DNA of 64,000 nt from Flavobacterium sp. K5-23 (GTDB lineage Bacteria; Bacteroidota; Bacteroidia; Flavobacteriales; Flavobacteriaceae), in assembly GCF_023278045.1 (NCBI RefSeq), contig NZ_CP056783.1, positions 558,001 through 622,000 of the forward strand, written 5' to 3'. Positions 43,923 to 53,649 of the stretch are shown piece after piece. The notes beneath the pieces were generated by a model. It did no database searches and was not told where the DNA came from. It was given only the letters and a program-made list of their open reading frames with translations. A program made the position numbers and the translations under genes. The stretch's first letter is position 1. Every line of letters starts with the position of its first letter.

Positions 43923-45425
43923 TTAAAAGAAACCCATAGGTTTTTTGTCGTAAGAGATCAACATGTTTTTTACAACACGGTAATGATCTAAAGCCATTTT
44001 ATGGTTTTCGCGACCAAATCCTGATTCTTTAACACCACCAAAAGGAGCGTGAGCAGGATAAGTATGGTATTGGTTTACCCAAACTCTACCAGCTTGAATA
44101 GCACGTGGAACTTGGAATAATTCGTGAGCGTCACGAGACCAAACACCTGCACCTAAACCGTAAGGAGTATCGTTTGCGATTGCAATAGCTTCTTCAGTAG
44201 AACTGAATGTTGTTAAGGCTACAACTGGTCCAAAAATTTCTTCTTGAAAAACACGCATATCGTTTGTTCCTTTCAATACTGTTGGTTGGATGTAATATCC
44301 TTCAGAAAGCTCACCTTCGTAGTTACCAGCGTCTCCACCAGCTAATACTAATGCACCTTCTTCTTTACCAATATTGATATAGTTAAGAATTTTTTCATAT
44401 TGAGGCTTAGAAACTTGAGATCCAATCATTGTTTCTGGATCTAATGGATTACCCGTTTTGATAGCTCCCAAACGTTCTTGCATTCTTGCGATAAAATCCT
44501 CAGCTATATCTTCGTGTACTAAAATACGAGATGGAGCTGTACAAATTTCACCTTGGTTAAGTGCGAACATTAACGCTCCTTCAATAGCTTTGCTATAGAA
44601 TTCATCGTCTTGATCTGCTACTGATGGGAAGAAAATATTTGGAGATTTCCCACCTAATTCCATAGTTACTGGAATAATGTTTTCGGCTGCATTGTGTAAT
44701 ACTTTACGTCCTGTTTCAGTAGAACCAGTAAATGAAAGTTTAGCAATACGCTTAGATGTAGCTAAAGCTGCACCAGCTTCTGCACCAAAACCAGTTACTA
44801 TGTTCAATACACCTGGAGGTAAAATGTCACCTATAAGTTCCATTAAAGCGATAACACTAGTAGGAGTTTGTTCTGCTGGCTTAACAACTGCAGTACAACC
44901 TGCTGCTAAAGCTGGAGCTATTTTCCAAGCTAGCATTAACATTGGGAAGTTCCAAGGAATGATTTCACCAACTACTCCAATAGGTTCGTGCAATACGATA
45001 CTTACTGTGTTTTTATCATGCTCCGAAATACTTCCTTCATCTGCACGGATAACACCTGCGAAATAACGGAAGTGATCAATACAGTAAGGAATATCTGCTG
45101 CACGAGACTCACGGATTGGTTTACCGTTGTCAATGGTTTCTAAAGTTGCTAGGTATTCGAAGTTGTCTTCCATTACTTGAGCAATTTTCAATAAAGCATT
45201 ACTACGTTCTGTAGCTGAAGAAGTACTCCATGATGGGAACGCTTCGTGTGCTGCATCAAGTGCAAGATCAATATCTTCTTGTGTTGAACGAGCTGCTTGA
45301 GTAAATACTTTTCCGTCTACTGGAGATACATTGTCAAAATATTGTCCTTTTACGGGAGCTACGAATTTACCGCCAATAAAGTTCCCGTATCTTTCTTTGA
45401 ATACAGGTTTTGTTACATTTGCCAT
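43923..45425 (-). CDS. aldehyde dehydrogenase, copy 1
   Basis: A 500-residue NAD(P)+-dependent enzyme oxidising aldehydes to acids, of the ExaC/AldB-like acetaldehyde group. Active-site residues are visible: Cys295 in GEICTAPSR, Glu256 in [11 protein letters not shown], and the cofactor motif [10 protein letters not shown]. It differs from the second copy (50230-51732) at only four residues (I52, E275, E309 and A313 here; V, D, D and G there). The promoter lies at 45491-45498 with an operator-like pair at 45531-45558. Substrate range is not decidable, but the neighbour genes suggest formaldehyde/acetaldehyde detoxification. Confidence 0.95.
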   Translation of the reverse strand: MANVTKPVFKERYGNFIGGKFVAPVKGQYFDNVSPVDGKVFTQAARSTQEDIDLALDAAHEAFPSWSTSSATERSNALLKIAQVMEDNFEYLATLETIDNGKPIRESRAADIPYCIDHFRYFAGVIRADEGSISEHDKNTVSIVLHEPIGVVGEIIPWNFPMLMLAWKIAPALAAGCTAVVKPAEQTPTSVIALMELIGDILPPGVLNIVTGFGAEAGAALATSKRIAKLSFTGSTETGRKVLHNAAENIIPVTMELGGKSPNIFFPSVADQDDEFYSKAIEGALMFALNQGEICTAPSRILVHEDIAEDFIARMQERLGAIKTGNPLDPETMIGSQVSKPQYEKILNYINIGKEEGALVLAGGDAGNYEGELSEGYYIQPTVLKGTNDMRVFQEEIFGPVVALTTFSSTEEAIAIANDTPYGLGAGVWSRDAHELFQVPRAIQAGRVWVNQYHTYPAHAPFGGVKESGFGRENHKMALDHYRVVKNMLISYDKKPMGFF

Positions 45426-45490
45426 AATTATTTATTTAATTTTAATTCTTAGTTAATGCTTGCGAAAACAAGCGTTGTGTAATTACAGTG

Positions 45491-45498
45491 CAAATGTA
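45491..45498 (-). promoter_or_regulatory. -7 box of aldehyde dehydrogenase copy 1
   Basis: Reads TACATTTG on the minus strand; the second copy has the same 8 bases at 51796-51803. Leader of about 60 bases. Confidence 0.6.
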
Positions 45499-45530
45499 CG
45501 CCAGCAACAAGCCTTCCTATTTATTGATTC

Positions 45531-45558
45531 GGCTCAATAACTTATGAAATCAGGTCAA
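45531..45558 (-). promoter_or_regulatory. operator-like direct repeat upstream of aldehyde dehydrogenase copy 1
   Basis: GGCTCAA (45531-45537) and AGGTCAA (45552-45558) are 21 bp apart, two DNA turns, centred some 50 bp upstream of the -7 box. The segment between shares AACTTATGAAA with the matching site at 51836-51863. A direct repeat at this spacing is the usual target of AraC-type activators. Confidence 0.55.
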
Positions 45559-45872
45559 TGTGATTGTTTAGTCTAAAAATAAGCAAGTCAACATATTCAA
45601 CTATTTGATTTTCATTGTTTTAATTAATTTGTTTTTTAATTCGAAATGAATACTGGACTAATTATAGCCGTTACTCAATCAATCATATTGAAGAGAGACT
45701 TAGTTTGGGTTACTCTTAGTTGATAAAACATAAAGACTCACCTATCAAACCAAAAAAATATTGCCAAAACCTATTTACTAAGAGAATAAAAAAACAAAAG
45801 ATTCTAATTACAGAGAGATTAAAATATGTTGAATCGCGTTAAATAGATTTTACACAAAACACATTATAGAAA

Positions 45873-45924
45873 TAGCCCTCGTATTATGGAAAGTATGCTT
45901 ATCGCATCCATAGTACAAGGGCTA
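45873..45924 (-). terminator. long hairpin, possible fdhA terminator
   Basis: 18-bp arms (45873-45890 with 45907-45924), paired at all but one position with one G-T. It lies downstream of fdhA on the minus strand, about 100 bases after its stop, without a perfect T run. Confidence 0.45.
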
Positions 45925-46023
45925 CTTTATTTTACCAAAAACATCTCTGAATGTCACATATAAAATTTCAAAATATCTATTGGTTAAGAGATCAGTTTTT
46001 TTTGACTTTACAATTATAAGAAA

Positions 46024-47214
46024 TTATGAATTCTTCAAATATCCATTTGGATTTATCACAAACTTCTTAGAAGAACCATCACTAAATGATTTGTAAGCAT
46101 CTACACCTCCTTGAATTGGCACAACCGCAATATTCATTACAGATTGCACATCGATTCGATTCCAAAGAATTGCTTGCATCAAATCATAACTATAATTCAT
46201 TACTGGAGCCATTCCAGTTGTCAAAGTCAAGGATTTAACCCATGCCTGCCCAAGAATTAGATCAAGCGTCCCATTTTTTGCACGCACTAGATCACTTCCT
46301 GGATCACTACCCACGTAAATTCCTGGGATTCCAATACTTCCTCCAGCTCGAGTAACATCCATAACATCATTTAAGGCTGTCTCAGGCATTTCTTTATTCG
46401 CGTTTTCACCATGTCCGTGGGCTTCATAACCTACTGCATCAACACCACAATCAACATGAGGAACACCTAGAATCGCTTCAATTTTATCTTTTAACGAACC
46501 TGATGTCGAAAGATCGATTGTTTCATAACCCGCTTTTTTAAGAACATCTAAACGTTCTTTATTTTGATCACCTACTATAACACAAGCTGCTCCTAGTAAA
46601 CGAGCTGACATAGCCGCAGCTCGACCAACAGGTCCAGCGCCAGCAATATAAACAGTTGATCCTGGTTTTACCTTCGCTGAAACACAACCATGATAACCAG
46701 TCGGTAAGATATCTGAAAGAAATGCCAGATCGAGCATGCGCTCTAGCGCCTGATCTCTGTCTGGGAATTTTAATAAAGCAAAATCAGCATAGGGAACTAA
46801 ACAGTATTGAGACTGTCCGCCTTGCCATCCACCTAAATCAAAACCATAGGCGCCAACTGGCGCTTGATCGTTTACGGTTTCACAAACTTCAGGATGCTGT
46901 GTCTTACAGCTTCTACAGCGTCCACAAGAAACGTTAAACGGGACAGATACAATATCGCCCACCGCTAAATGCAGCACATCACGACCAATTTCAATAATCT
47001 CTCCTGTAATCTCATGCCCGAGAACCGTTCCTGCAGGAACATCAAAACGCCCGCGGTAAATGTGCTGATCACTACCACAAATATTTGTAGCAATAACTTT
47101 TACAATAACTGCATGTTCAAGGATTTTTCCTTTAAATTCTCTTTTCGGAATAGGCATATCAACCATTTCTAGATCCCACGGACCTGCATACGTAATACTA
47201 AGATTTGTACTCAT
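46024..47214 (-). CDS. fdhA: glutathione-independent formaldehyde dehydrogenase
   Basis: A 396-residue zinc-dependent medium-chain alcohol dehydrogenase family enzyme, like the Pseudomonas putida formaldehyde dehydrogenase that oxidises formaldehyde with tightly bound NAD without glutathione. It has the catalytic zinc residues in NICGSDQHIYRG and GHEITGE, the structural zinc loop CGRCRSCKTQHPEVC, the nucleotide motif AGAGPVGRAA, and the long insertion characteristic of this group (GGWQGGQSQYCLVPYADFALLKF). It fits the aldehyde dehydrogenases nearby as a detoxification set. Single gene; its promoter is not clear. Confidence 0.93.
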   Translation of the reverse strand: MSTNLSITYAGPWDLEMVDMPIPKREFKGKILEHAVIVKVIATNICGSDQHIYRGRFDVPAGTVLGHEITGEIIEIGRDVLHLAVGDIVSVPFNVSCGRCRSCKTQHPEVCETVNDQAPVGAYGFDLGGWQGGQSQYCLVPYADFALLKFPDRDQALERMLDLAFLSDILPTGYHGCVSAKVKPGSTVYIAGAGPVGRAAAMSARLLGAACVIVGDQNKERLDVLKKAGYETIDLSTSGSLKDKIEAILGVPHVDCGVDAVGYEAHGHGENANKEMPETALNDVMDVTRAGGSIGIPGIYVGSDPGSDLVRAKNGTLDLILGQAWVKSLTLTTGMAPVMNYSYDLMQAILWNRIDVQSVMNIAVVPIQGGVDAYKSFSDGSSKKFVINPNGYLKNS

Positions 47215-48095
47215 AACTTTAAAATTTAAATTTGTATAATTTTATTCTGTATAGGGTCAAATACCCTGAGGCTTGCCTCTTTCGAAAAAAATACTGATCC
47301 TTGGCCGCTAGCCTAAGTATCCAAATCCATAAGAGCCATAACGTTTCGTTGTTGCTGTCTAATATTGTTTGTTCAACAAGCATCAAAAAAACATTCGTTC
47401 AATCTTCCAAGTAAAGAATAGTGCAAAAATCCTTGTGTAATATGCAGGTATAGAACAAGGAGGTGAATAAGCGATTACCTGAAATCAACTACGTTTATTC
47501 TGATTCAATATTAATTCTTCGAGGTGTAGAGAATTATTTACTTTTGTTTGAATAATAGCCTTTTCGAAATAAAAACCAACATCTAAAAATCCAAATCATA
47601 GGCTGTCGAATTATTAAAAACTATCATAAAAACAGTTTCACAAATTAGAAACAAATCTCTAAATCAATATCTTATGTAGCTAATTTACAATGTATTATGT
47701 GTAAAAAAAAACAGTGTTAAATTATTCTTTAAACTGATATTTAACACCTCTATTTAGATTTATAAGAGGTATTAAGTCCTCTTTGCAAATAGTAACCATG
47801 ACACTACTGTTGAAAGTTTAGATTTTGAATAATAAAAAACCTCAGGAGAGGTTTTTTGAATTTCATTTTTAACAAGCAGAATGAGACCGGTAAAAGCACC
47901 TAAATGTGGTAATTGCTAAACATAGATGGAGACCTCGTCCAGTGCTCAACGTTAGGTAATAGTCGAAAAACAAAAAAGAAAGTAGCTAAATTAACTGACT
48001 GCCGATAAACATATTCTTATCTCTAAAGTCAAAGTGAGATAGCATTAATCTTGGGTCGATAGTTAAAATAATTCATTAGAGTAGAGAACCTGTGA
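47215..48095. other. 881-base spacer upstream of fdhA
   Basis: No gene is supported. It holds a terminator-like hairpin at 47834-47857 and short translated fragments without starts. An exact TAnnTTTG box for fdhA is not visible. Confidence 0.5.
47834..47857. terminator. hairpin terminator
   Basis: 10-bp stem AAAAAACCTC with GAGGTTTTTT around AGGA; works in either direction. It lies some 240 bases downstream of the GreA-like gene on the minus strand. Confidence 0.65.
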
Positions 48096-48605
48096 TTACT
48101 CCTGCTCATAGGCGATTTCCATAATTTCAAAAATCCTATCTTCCTTCGCAAGCTTTAATATAGCCTTGTCACCAACTTTTTTGTTGATCAATAGTTTAGC
48201 AATCGGAGAAATAAATGAGATTTTCCCTTTCGAAATATCAGCTTCATCTACACCTACAATTTGATAGTTCTGAAGTTTTGTGTTATTGCCAATTTTTAAA
48301 CTCACTAAGGCACCAAAGCGAATTTCATTTTTCGGTTGTGTTTTTAAATCTACTATTTTAGCAGTAGCTATTCGATTGTTTAACAATTGTAATTTTGCAC
48401 TAATATGGTTTACTGCAATTCGCCTTTCATTTTCATTTGAATTTTCCAGGTTTTCTCTATCATTAATCAATTCTTGTTTTTCATTCAAAAGCTGATCCAT
48501 ACCAGATTGAGTAACATAATTTGTCACTCCTTCTGGCAAATCTGCTCTTGGCGGCACGATAGGAATTTCTTCCTGATCGTCCTCTTTTACAAATCCTCTA
48601 CTCAT
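48096..48605 (-). CDS. GreA/GreB-family transcription elongation factor-like protein
   Basis: A 169-residue protein. Residues 30-85 form a coiled coil (SGMDQLLNEKQELINDRENLE), and residues 95-165 the C-terminal FKBP-like domain (GALVSLKIGNNTKLQNYQIVG, SPIAKLLINKKVGDKAILKL). The family reactivates stalled polymerase by transcript cleavage through acidic tip residues. The N-terminal extension with EEIPIVPPRADLPEG is typical of Bacteroidetes GreB-like paralogues. It lies 3 bases after the quinone-reductase-like gene, so it shares its transcript. Confidence 0.87.
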   Translation of the reverse strand: MSRGFVKEDDQEEIPIVPPRADLPEGVTNYVTQSGMDQLLNEKQELINDRENLENSNENERRIAVNHISAKLQLLNNRIATAKIVDLKTQPKNEIRFGALVSLKIGNNTKLQNYQIVGVDEADISKGKISFISPIAKLLINKKVGDKAILKLAKEDRIFEIMEIAYEQE

Positions 48606-48608
48606 GAT

Positions 48609-49604
48609 TTACTTTATTTTAATAACAACTTTTCCTTTGGTTCGCCCATTTTTAACATAAAGCAAAGCACCAAGCGTGTCATTTAAAGGAAACACTTTGT
48701 CAATTTTTGTTTTGATTTTTCCTGATTCTACAAGTTTGGTAATTTCATTGAGTTGTTTTGCGTTAGCTCGCATAAATACCAAACTGTAATAAGCTGATTT
48801 TTGCTTAATCTGTTTTGTTATTTTTCGCCTTTTCCAAGCTAAAAATAACTGAGCAATTTTATTGAGCTTCATTCGGTTTGCAGTCTCTTTATCTACAGTA
48901 CCAACAAGTGTTATCACTTTTCCACCATCTTTTATCACAGTGAAGGCCTCCTCAGTATATTGATTTCCAAGTGTATCCAAAACCATATCTACATCTTGAA
49001 CAATCGCCGCATAATCAACCGTTTTATAGTCAATAACAACATCTGCTCCAAGCTCTTTTACCCATCCAATATTTTCTGTACTTGTGGTTGTGTACACGTA
49101 AGCACCAATAGATTTTGCATATTGAATGGCAAATGAACCCACGCCACCAGATCCTGCGTGAATCAAAACCTTATCACCAGCTTTAAGCTTACCTCGTTTC
49201 AAGGCTTGTATGGCTGTAAGTCCAACTAATGGTAAACTGGCAGCTTCCTCAAAAGTAATATTCTTAGGTTTTAGACTTATGATATTCTGATTTACAGCCA
49301 CAAATTCTGTAAATGTCCCCTGCTTATTAACCTTTGAAAACACTTCATCTCCGATATTGAAATTAGTTACATTCTCACCTTTTTCCACAATAATTCCACT
49401 AACATCATATCCTAATGTTGCGGGCAATTGAAAAGTACTTACGCTTTTTAACTTTCCTTCAATTACTTTAATATCTAAAGGGTTCACGCCAGCAGCATAA
49501 ATTTCAATTAGTACTTCATCTTTTTCAATGATAGGTTTTTCAATTTCAGAAGTTATTATGTTTTTTGAAATATCTCCGTAACCAACGAATTGAATTGCTT
49601 TCAT
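48609..49604 (-). CDS. NADP-dependent quinone oxidoreductase-like enzyme
   Basis: A 331-residue medium-chain reductase without the zinc-binding cluster, so not a true alcohol dehydrogenase. Landmarks: AGVNPLDIKVIEG, the nucleotide-binding HAGSGGVGSFAIQYAKSIGA, and the VVIDYKTVDY strand-helix of the NADP-binding fold. It probably reduces quinones or enones using NADPH. It sits between the YqhA-like membrane gene (6 bases) and the GreA-like gene (3 bases) in one operon with a theme of stress. Confidence 0.9.
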   Translation of the reverse strand: MKAIQFVGYGDISKNIITSEIEKPIIEKDEVLIEIYAAGVNPLDIKVIEGKLKSVSTFQLPATLGYDVSGIIVEKGENVTNFNIGDEVFSKVNKQGTFTEFVAVNQNIISLKPKNITFEEAASLPLVGLTAIQALKRGKLKAGDKVLIHAGSGGVGSFAIQYAKSIGAYVYTTTSTENIGWVKELGADVVIDYKTVDYAAIVQDVDMVLDTLGNQYTEEAFTVIKDGGKVITLVGTVDKETANRMKLNKIAQLFLAWKRRKITKQIKQKSAYYSLVFMRANAKQLNEITKLVESGKIKTKIDKVFPLNDTLGALLYVKNGRTKGKVVIKIK

Positions 49605-49610
49605 ATTCTG

Positions 49611-50126
49611 TTATTTTTTAATGTTTGTGCTTTCTTCTTTATTCAGTTTTAGAAATTTTAAACCAAGAGCCAAAAGAACAATTGAAATAGGAAGTATTAC
49701 AATTTCCCATTTAAGGTTATCGATATTCACAAAGACTACCTCAAGAAATTTCACAAAAAGAATAATGACAATTACTTCGGCGAGCACATTTTTTAGATGA
49801 CCAATATTTGGTGTTTTTATCCATTTTAGCACGTTTTTTTCGTCGTCATATTTTTTGTTTGAAATAAATAAGGTGTAAACACCATGTGCGAAAATGAAAA
49901 GTACCAAGGCTATTAAAAACGTATCTAAAGATTTTATAAGATAAGTAGTTGCTATATCTGCTGGATGTAGATGTGCCTTATCTTCTGGAATATAATTGAA
50001 GATGACCACTCTAAATGCATTCATGGTTTTTAAAGCACCTACTACAAAAAGTAGTAAAGAACCAAGTAGTGAGCCTATGATTGCTGTCCAGCTTACATAA
50101 CGAAATAAAAAGAATATTTTTTTCAT
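49611..50126 (-). CDS. YqhA-like (UPF0114) membrane protein
   Basis: A 171-residue inner-membrane protein with four helices (about residues 8-32, 64-88, 115-130 and 140-160). The pattern FRYVSWTAIIGSLLGSLLLFVVGALKT and SLDTFLIALVLFIFAHGVYTLFI matches the YqhA family. Function unknown. It is the first gene of the operon with the quinone oxidoreductase and GreA-like genes, downstream of the second aldehyde dehydrogenase and its terminator. Confidence 0.75.
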   Translation of the reverse strand: MKKIFFLFRYVSWTAIIGSLLGSLLLFVVGALKTMNAFRVVIFNYIPEDKAHLHPADIATTYLIKSLDTFLIALVLFIFAHGVYTLFISNKKYDDEKNVLKWIKTPNIGHLKNVLAEVIVIILFVKFLEVVFVNIDNLKWEIVILPISIVLLALGLKFLKLNKEESTNIKK

Positions 50127-50174
50127 AATTATAAAGTTAATTAAAATCTTTTATTTAGACTATGATTAAAAGAA

Positions 50175-50201
50175 TAAAACCCCGGAATTTCCGGGGTTTT
50201 T
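50175..50201 (-). terminator. terminator of the second aldehyde dehydrogenase copy
   Basis: AAAACCCCGGAA and TTCCGGGGTTTT (about 50177-50200) form a near-perfect stem with T's, 29 bases after the gene. Confidence 0.8.
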
Positions 50202-50229
50202 ATTATAAACTTATGTTATAAAGTTTTAA

Positions 50230-51732
50230 TTAAAAGAAACCCATAGGTTTTTTGTCGTAAGAGATCAACATGTTTTTTACAACACGGTAATGATCTAAAG
50301 CCATTTTATGGTTTTCACGACCAAATCCTGATTCTTTAACACCACCAAAAGGCGCGTGAGCAGGATAAGTATGGTATTGGTTTACCCAAACTCTACCAGC
50401 TTGAATAGCACGTGGAACTTGGAATAATTCGTGAGCGTCACGAGACCAAACACCTGCGCCTAAACCGTAAGGAGTATCGTTTGCGATTGCAATAGCTTCT
50501 TCAGTAGAACTGAATGTTGTTAAGGCTACAACTGGTCCAAAAATTTCTTCTTGAAAAACACGCATATCGTTTGTTCCTTTCAATACTGTTGGTTGGATGT
50601 AATATCCTTCAGAAAGCTCACCTTCGTAGTTACCAGCGTCTCCACCAGCTAATACTAATGCACCTTCTTCTTTACCAATATTGATATAGTTAAGAATTTT
50701 TTCATATTGAGGCTTAGAAACTTGAGATCCAATCATTGTTTCTGGATCTAATGGGTTACCCGTTTTGATAGCCCCCAAACGTTCTTGCATTCTTCCGATA
50801 AAATCGTCAGCAATATCTTCGTGAACTAAAATACGAGATGGAGCTGTACAAATTTCTCCTTGGTTAAGTGCGAACATTAACGCTCCTTCGATAGCTTTGC
50901 TATAGAAATCATCGTCTTGGTCTGCTACTGATGGGAAGAAAATGTTTGGAGATTTTCCACCTAATTCCATAGTTACTGGAATAATGTTTTCTGCTGCATT
51001 GTGTAATACTTTACGCCCTGTTTCTGTTGAACCAGTAAATGAAAGTTTTGCAATACGCTTAGATGTAGCTAAAGCTGCACCAGCTTCTGCACCAAAACCA
51101 GTTACTATGTTCAATACACCTGGAGGTAAAATGTCACCTATAAGTTCCATTAATGCGATTACACTTGTTGGGGTTTGTTCAGCCGGTTTAACGACCGCAG
51201 TACAACCTGCTGCTAAAGCTGGAGCTATTTTCCAAGCTAGCATTAACATTGGGAAGTTCCAAGGAATGATTTCACCAACTACTCCAATAGGTTCGTGCAA
51301 TACGATACTTACTGTGTTTTTATCATGCTCCGAAATACTTCCTTCATCTGCACGAATTACACCTGCAAAATAACGGAAGTGATCAATACAATAAGGAATA
51401 TCTGCTGCACGAGACTCACGGATTGGTTTACCGTTGTCGATTGTTTCTAATGTTGCTAAGTATTCGAAGTTGTCTTCCATTACTTGAGCAATTTTCAATA
51501 AAGCATTACTACGTTCTGTAGCTGAAGAAGTACTCCAAGATGGGAACGCTTCGTGAGCTGCATCAAGTGCAAGATCAACATCTTCTTGTGTTGAACGAGC
51601 TGCTTGAGTAAATACTTTTCCGTCTACTGGAGATACATTGTCAAAATATTGTCCTTTTACAGGAGCTACGAACTTACCGCCAATAAAGTTCCCGTATCTT
51701 TCTTTGAATACAGGTTTTGTTACATTTGCCAT
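50230..51732 (-). CDS. aldehyde dehydrogenase, copy 2
   Basis: A 500-residue enzyme almost identical to copy 1 (four residue differences: V52, D275, D309, G313). Cys295 and Glu256 are kept. At the DNA level most differences are synonymous and clustered: blocks of more than 140 identical bases alternate with blocks where about one base in ten differs, for example near 50760-51060. This copy lies directly downstream of the AraC regulator, which is on the same strand. Its promoter is at 51796-51803 with the operator-like pair at 51836-51863. Confidence 0.95.
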   Translation of the reverse strand: MANVTKPVFKERYGNFIGGKFVAPVKGQYFDNVSPVDGKVFTQAARSTQEDVDLALDAAHEAFPSWSTSSATERSNALLKIAQVMEDNFEYLATLETIDNGKPIRESRAADIPYCIDHFRYFAGVIRADEGSISEHDKNTVSIVLHEPIGVVGEIIPWNFPMLMLAWKIAPALAAGCTAVVKPAEQTPTSVIALMELIGDILPPGVLNIVTGFGAEAGAALATSKRIAKLSFTGSTETGRKVLHNAAENIIPVTMELGGKSPNIFFPSVADQDDDFYSKAIEGALMFALNQGEICTAPSRILVHEDIADDFIGRMQERLGAIKTGNPLDPETMIGSQVSKPQYEKILNYINIGKEEGALVLAGGDAGNYEGELSEGYYIQPTVLKGTNDMRVFQEEIFGPVVALTTFSSTEEAIAIANDTPYGLGAGVWSRDAHELFQVPRAIQAGRVWVNQYHTYPAHAPFGGVKESGFGRENHKMALDHYRVVKNMLISYDKKPMGFF

Positions 51733-51795
51733 AATTATTTATTTAAAATTATAAAAGTGTAATTATTATTAAAATCCTTTGTTTTAATTACACTG

Positions 51796-51803
51796 CAAAT
51801 GTA
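51796..51803 (-). promoter_or_regulatory. -7 box of aldehyde dehydrogenase copy 2
   Basis: TACATTTG on the minus strand, same as in copy 1. Confidence 0.6.
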
Positions 51804-51835
51804 TGGCGAGAGCCGAGTTCCGAAGTTATTGATTT

Positions 51836-51863
51836 AGTTCAAAAACTTATGAAAACAGTTCAA
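51836..51863 (-). promoter_or_regulatory. operator-like direct repeat upstream of aldehyde dehydrogenase copy 2
   Basis: Two perfect AGTTCAA units (51836-51842, 51857-51863), 21 bp apart, with AACTTATGAAAACA between. The other copy has the same layout and the AACTTATGAAA core. Confidence 0.6.
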
Positions 51864-51929
51864 CGTTGTTTTTGGTAGATTTTTTAATTTAAATACTACG
51901 CATAACTATCTCGTAATCAATAATATGCA

Positions 51930-52769
51930 TTAATTAGAAATATCTGTTGGACTTGTTCCGAACTTATTTTTAAAGGCTATACTAAAGTTGGACAAGTTGT
52001 TATAACCAATATCGAGATAGATATCTGAAGCTTTCAGTTCTCCCTTTTGTAATAATTCTTTTGCTCTTTGTAGTCTTTTGTCTTGCAGCCACTTTCCAGG
52101 AGGCTCACTATATTCATGAGCGAAGTAACGTTTGAATGTTGACAGACTCATATTACATAGAAAGGCTATTTCTTCCAATTTTAGATTAGAGTACACATTG
52201 CTTTCTACTATATTTTTAAAAGGAGAAACCTCTTTAGATATAAGCGAGTGTAAATAAAACTCGAATTTATCGCCATATTTATTTAAGAGATAAAGCATGA
52301 TCTCTTCAAATTTCAAAGATAACAAGGCATCGCTATAACTATGATTTGTATAAGTATTAGAAGATAAGGAGTCGATAAAAGCGGCAATATATTGGTCATT
52401 TTCAATAACAAAATAAGGAACTTCCTCTTTATGAGGCTTGATATTGTTAGTGTATTTACTTAAAAAATCGATTAGCTTTTTTTCTGAAAAAAAGAATAGT
52501 TTACAATAATAAATAGCTTCTGTATCTAATAACTCAGTCCACAGCCAATTTCCTTTTTTTAATAACAAGGATTGTTTGCTATTTACGGCCATGGAAGTAT
52601 CAGCGAAATGAACTTGCTTTTTTCCCACTTGAAGAAAGCTAAACATATTCATACTTAGATTGACTTTGCTTTTTACAACATCGCTAGTCATCTTAAAATC
52701 ATAAACAAATATGTCTTGAGGTGTATTCTTGTTCTGAAAATAAATTTCAGGAATGTTTTCTATTGGCAT
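51930..52769 (-). CDS. AraC-family transcriptional regulator
   Basis: A 279-residue regulator. The N-terminal 180 residues are a sensing domain without recognised signature; the C-terminal 95 residues are the double helix-turn-helix (LKLEEIAFLCNMSLSTFKRYFAHEYS and ASDIYLDIGYNNLSNFSIAFKNKFG). It is followed on the same strand by aldehyde dehydrogenase copy 2, and the shared 21-bp direct repeats upstream of both aldehyde dehydrogenase genes are the natural target. Signal probably an aldehyde or alcohol; this is inference. Transcribed toward the aldehyde dehydrogenase. Confidence 0.9.
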   Translation of the reverse strand: MPIENIPEIYFQNKNTPQDIFVYDFKMTSDVVKSKVNLSMNMFSFLQVGKKQVHFADTSMAVNSKQSLLLKKGNWLWTELLDTEAIYYCKLFFFSEKKLIDFLSKYTNNIKPHKEEVPYFVIENDQYIAAFIDSLSSNTYTNHSYSDALLSLKFEEIMLYLLNKYGDKFEFYLHSLISKEVSPFKNIVESNVYSNLKLEEIAFLCNMSLSTFKRYFAHEYSEPPGKWLQDKRLQRAKELLQKGELKASDIYLDIGYNNLSNFSIAFKNKFGTSPTDISN

Positions 52770-52908
52770 ATTTTTTTTTCGTAAAAAGATAAATTATAAT
52801 TACTAAAACTGATACACTAAAGCTTTTGGTTTGTTTACTAAGTTACGATATAGTTTCACAATTTTGTTTCAAGATGTAATCTAACAAAACGAGCTTTTTT
52901 ATAAAAGC

Positions 52909-53649
52909 CTAATATTCAATTTTACCTACAGTTCGCATCACACGAACAATTTTGGATTTTCGATTGTTGATATAAGATGAAGAACCGGTTGCTTTATATT
53001 TTCGGGGGCTAGGTAGTATTGCAGCAATTCCGGCAGCCTGGATAGGTGTCAAATTAGCGGCATCTTTTCTATACCAATGTTCAGCTGCTGCCTGTGCGCC
53101 ATAAACACCGTCGCCCATCTCTATACTATTAAGGTACACTTCCATAATGCGTTCTTTACCCCAAACAAGTTCAATTAGCACAGTGAAATACGCTTCGAGT
53201 CCTTTTCTAACATAACTTCTACCCTGCCAAAGAAATACATTTTTGGCGGTTTGCTGTGAAATGGTACTACCTCCTTTTATTTTACGTCCTCTTGAATTTC
53301 CTTTAAATGCCTTTTGCATAGCCGTAAAGTCAAAACCGTTGTGTCTTAAAAAAGTTCCATCTTCACTAGCAATGACGGCCTTTTGTAAATTCACGGAAAT
53401 ATTTTCCAAAGGTTCCCAATCGTGATTAAAATAAACTTCTTTCCCTGCAGATTTATTCTCTATCGCTCTAATCACCATTAATGGGGTGAATGGAACGGGT
53501 ACAAATTTGAAAAGGACCACAAAAAACAAAGAGATTCCGAAGAACCACAATAACATTTTTAATAAAAAACGGCTTATTCTATTCATAGATGATGTTGTTT
53601 CTTTTTTGGGTGTTTTTTTATTTTTCTTAGGTACTACTTTGGTTGCCAT
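52909..53649 (-). CDS. mtgA: monofunctional peptidoglycan transglycosylase
   Basis: A 246-residue inner-membrane enzyme of family GT51 from the ATG at 53649 ([12 protein letters not shown]); a longer frame exists but overlaps the upstream gene. It polymerises lipid II glycan strands. One N-terminal helix (about 33-50) is followed by the donor motif [28 protein letters not shown], and later [20 protein letters not shown]. No penicillin-binding domain. The start overlaps the end of the FAD oxidase by one base. Confidence 0.93.
   Translation of the reverse strand: MATKVVPKKNKKTPKKETTSSMNRISRFLLKMLLWFFGISLFFVVLFKFVPVPFTPLMVIRAIENKSAGKEVYFNHDWEPLENISVNLQKAVIASEDGTFLRHNGFDFTAMQKAFKGNSRGRKIKGGSTISQQTAKNVFLWQGRSYVRKGLEAYFTVLIELVWGKERIMEVYLNSIEMGDGVYGAQAAAEHWYRKDAANLTPIQAAGIAAILPSPRKYKATGSSSYINNRKSKIVRVMRTVGKIEY

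Larger units (their letters stand above)
45426..46023. other. spacer between fdhA and the first aldehyde dehydrogenase
   Basis: About 600 bases holding the aldehyde dehydrogenase promoter and operator-like sites and a long hairpin near 45873-45924. No gene is seen. Confidence 0.5.

Noticed and set aside
44677..45066. Long antisense frame inside the aldehyde dehydrogenase, repeated at 50942-51373
   Set aside because: Conserved only because the sense genes are duplicates; no promoter or start context.
47220..47420. Minus-strand fragment encoding a YGSYGFGYLG-like tail
   Set aside because: Only about 16 codons between stops, no start; too short to call a remnant of any gene.
47944..47957. GCTCAACGTTAGGT, which matches integron core-site halves
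   Set aside because: The two halves abut directly with no attC hairpin between them, and there is no integron integrase or cassette array in the window.
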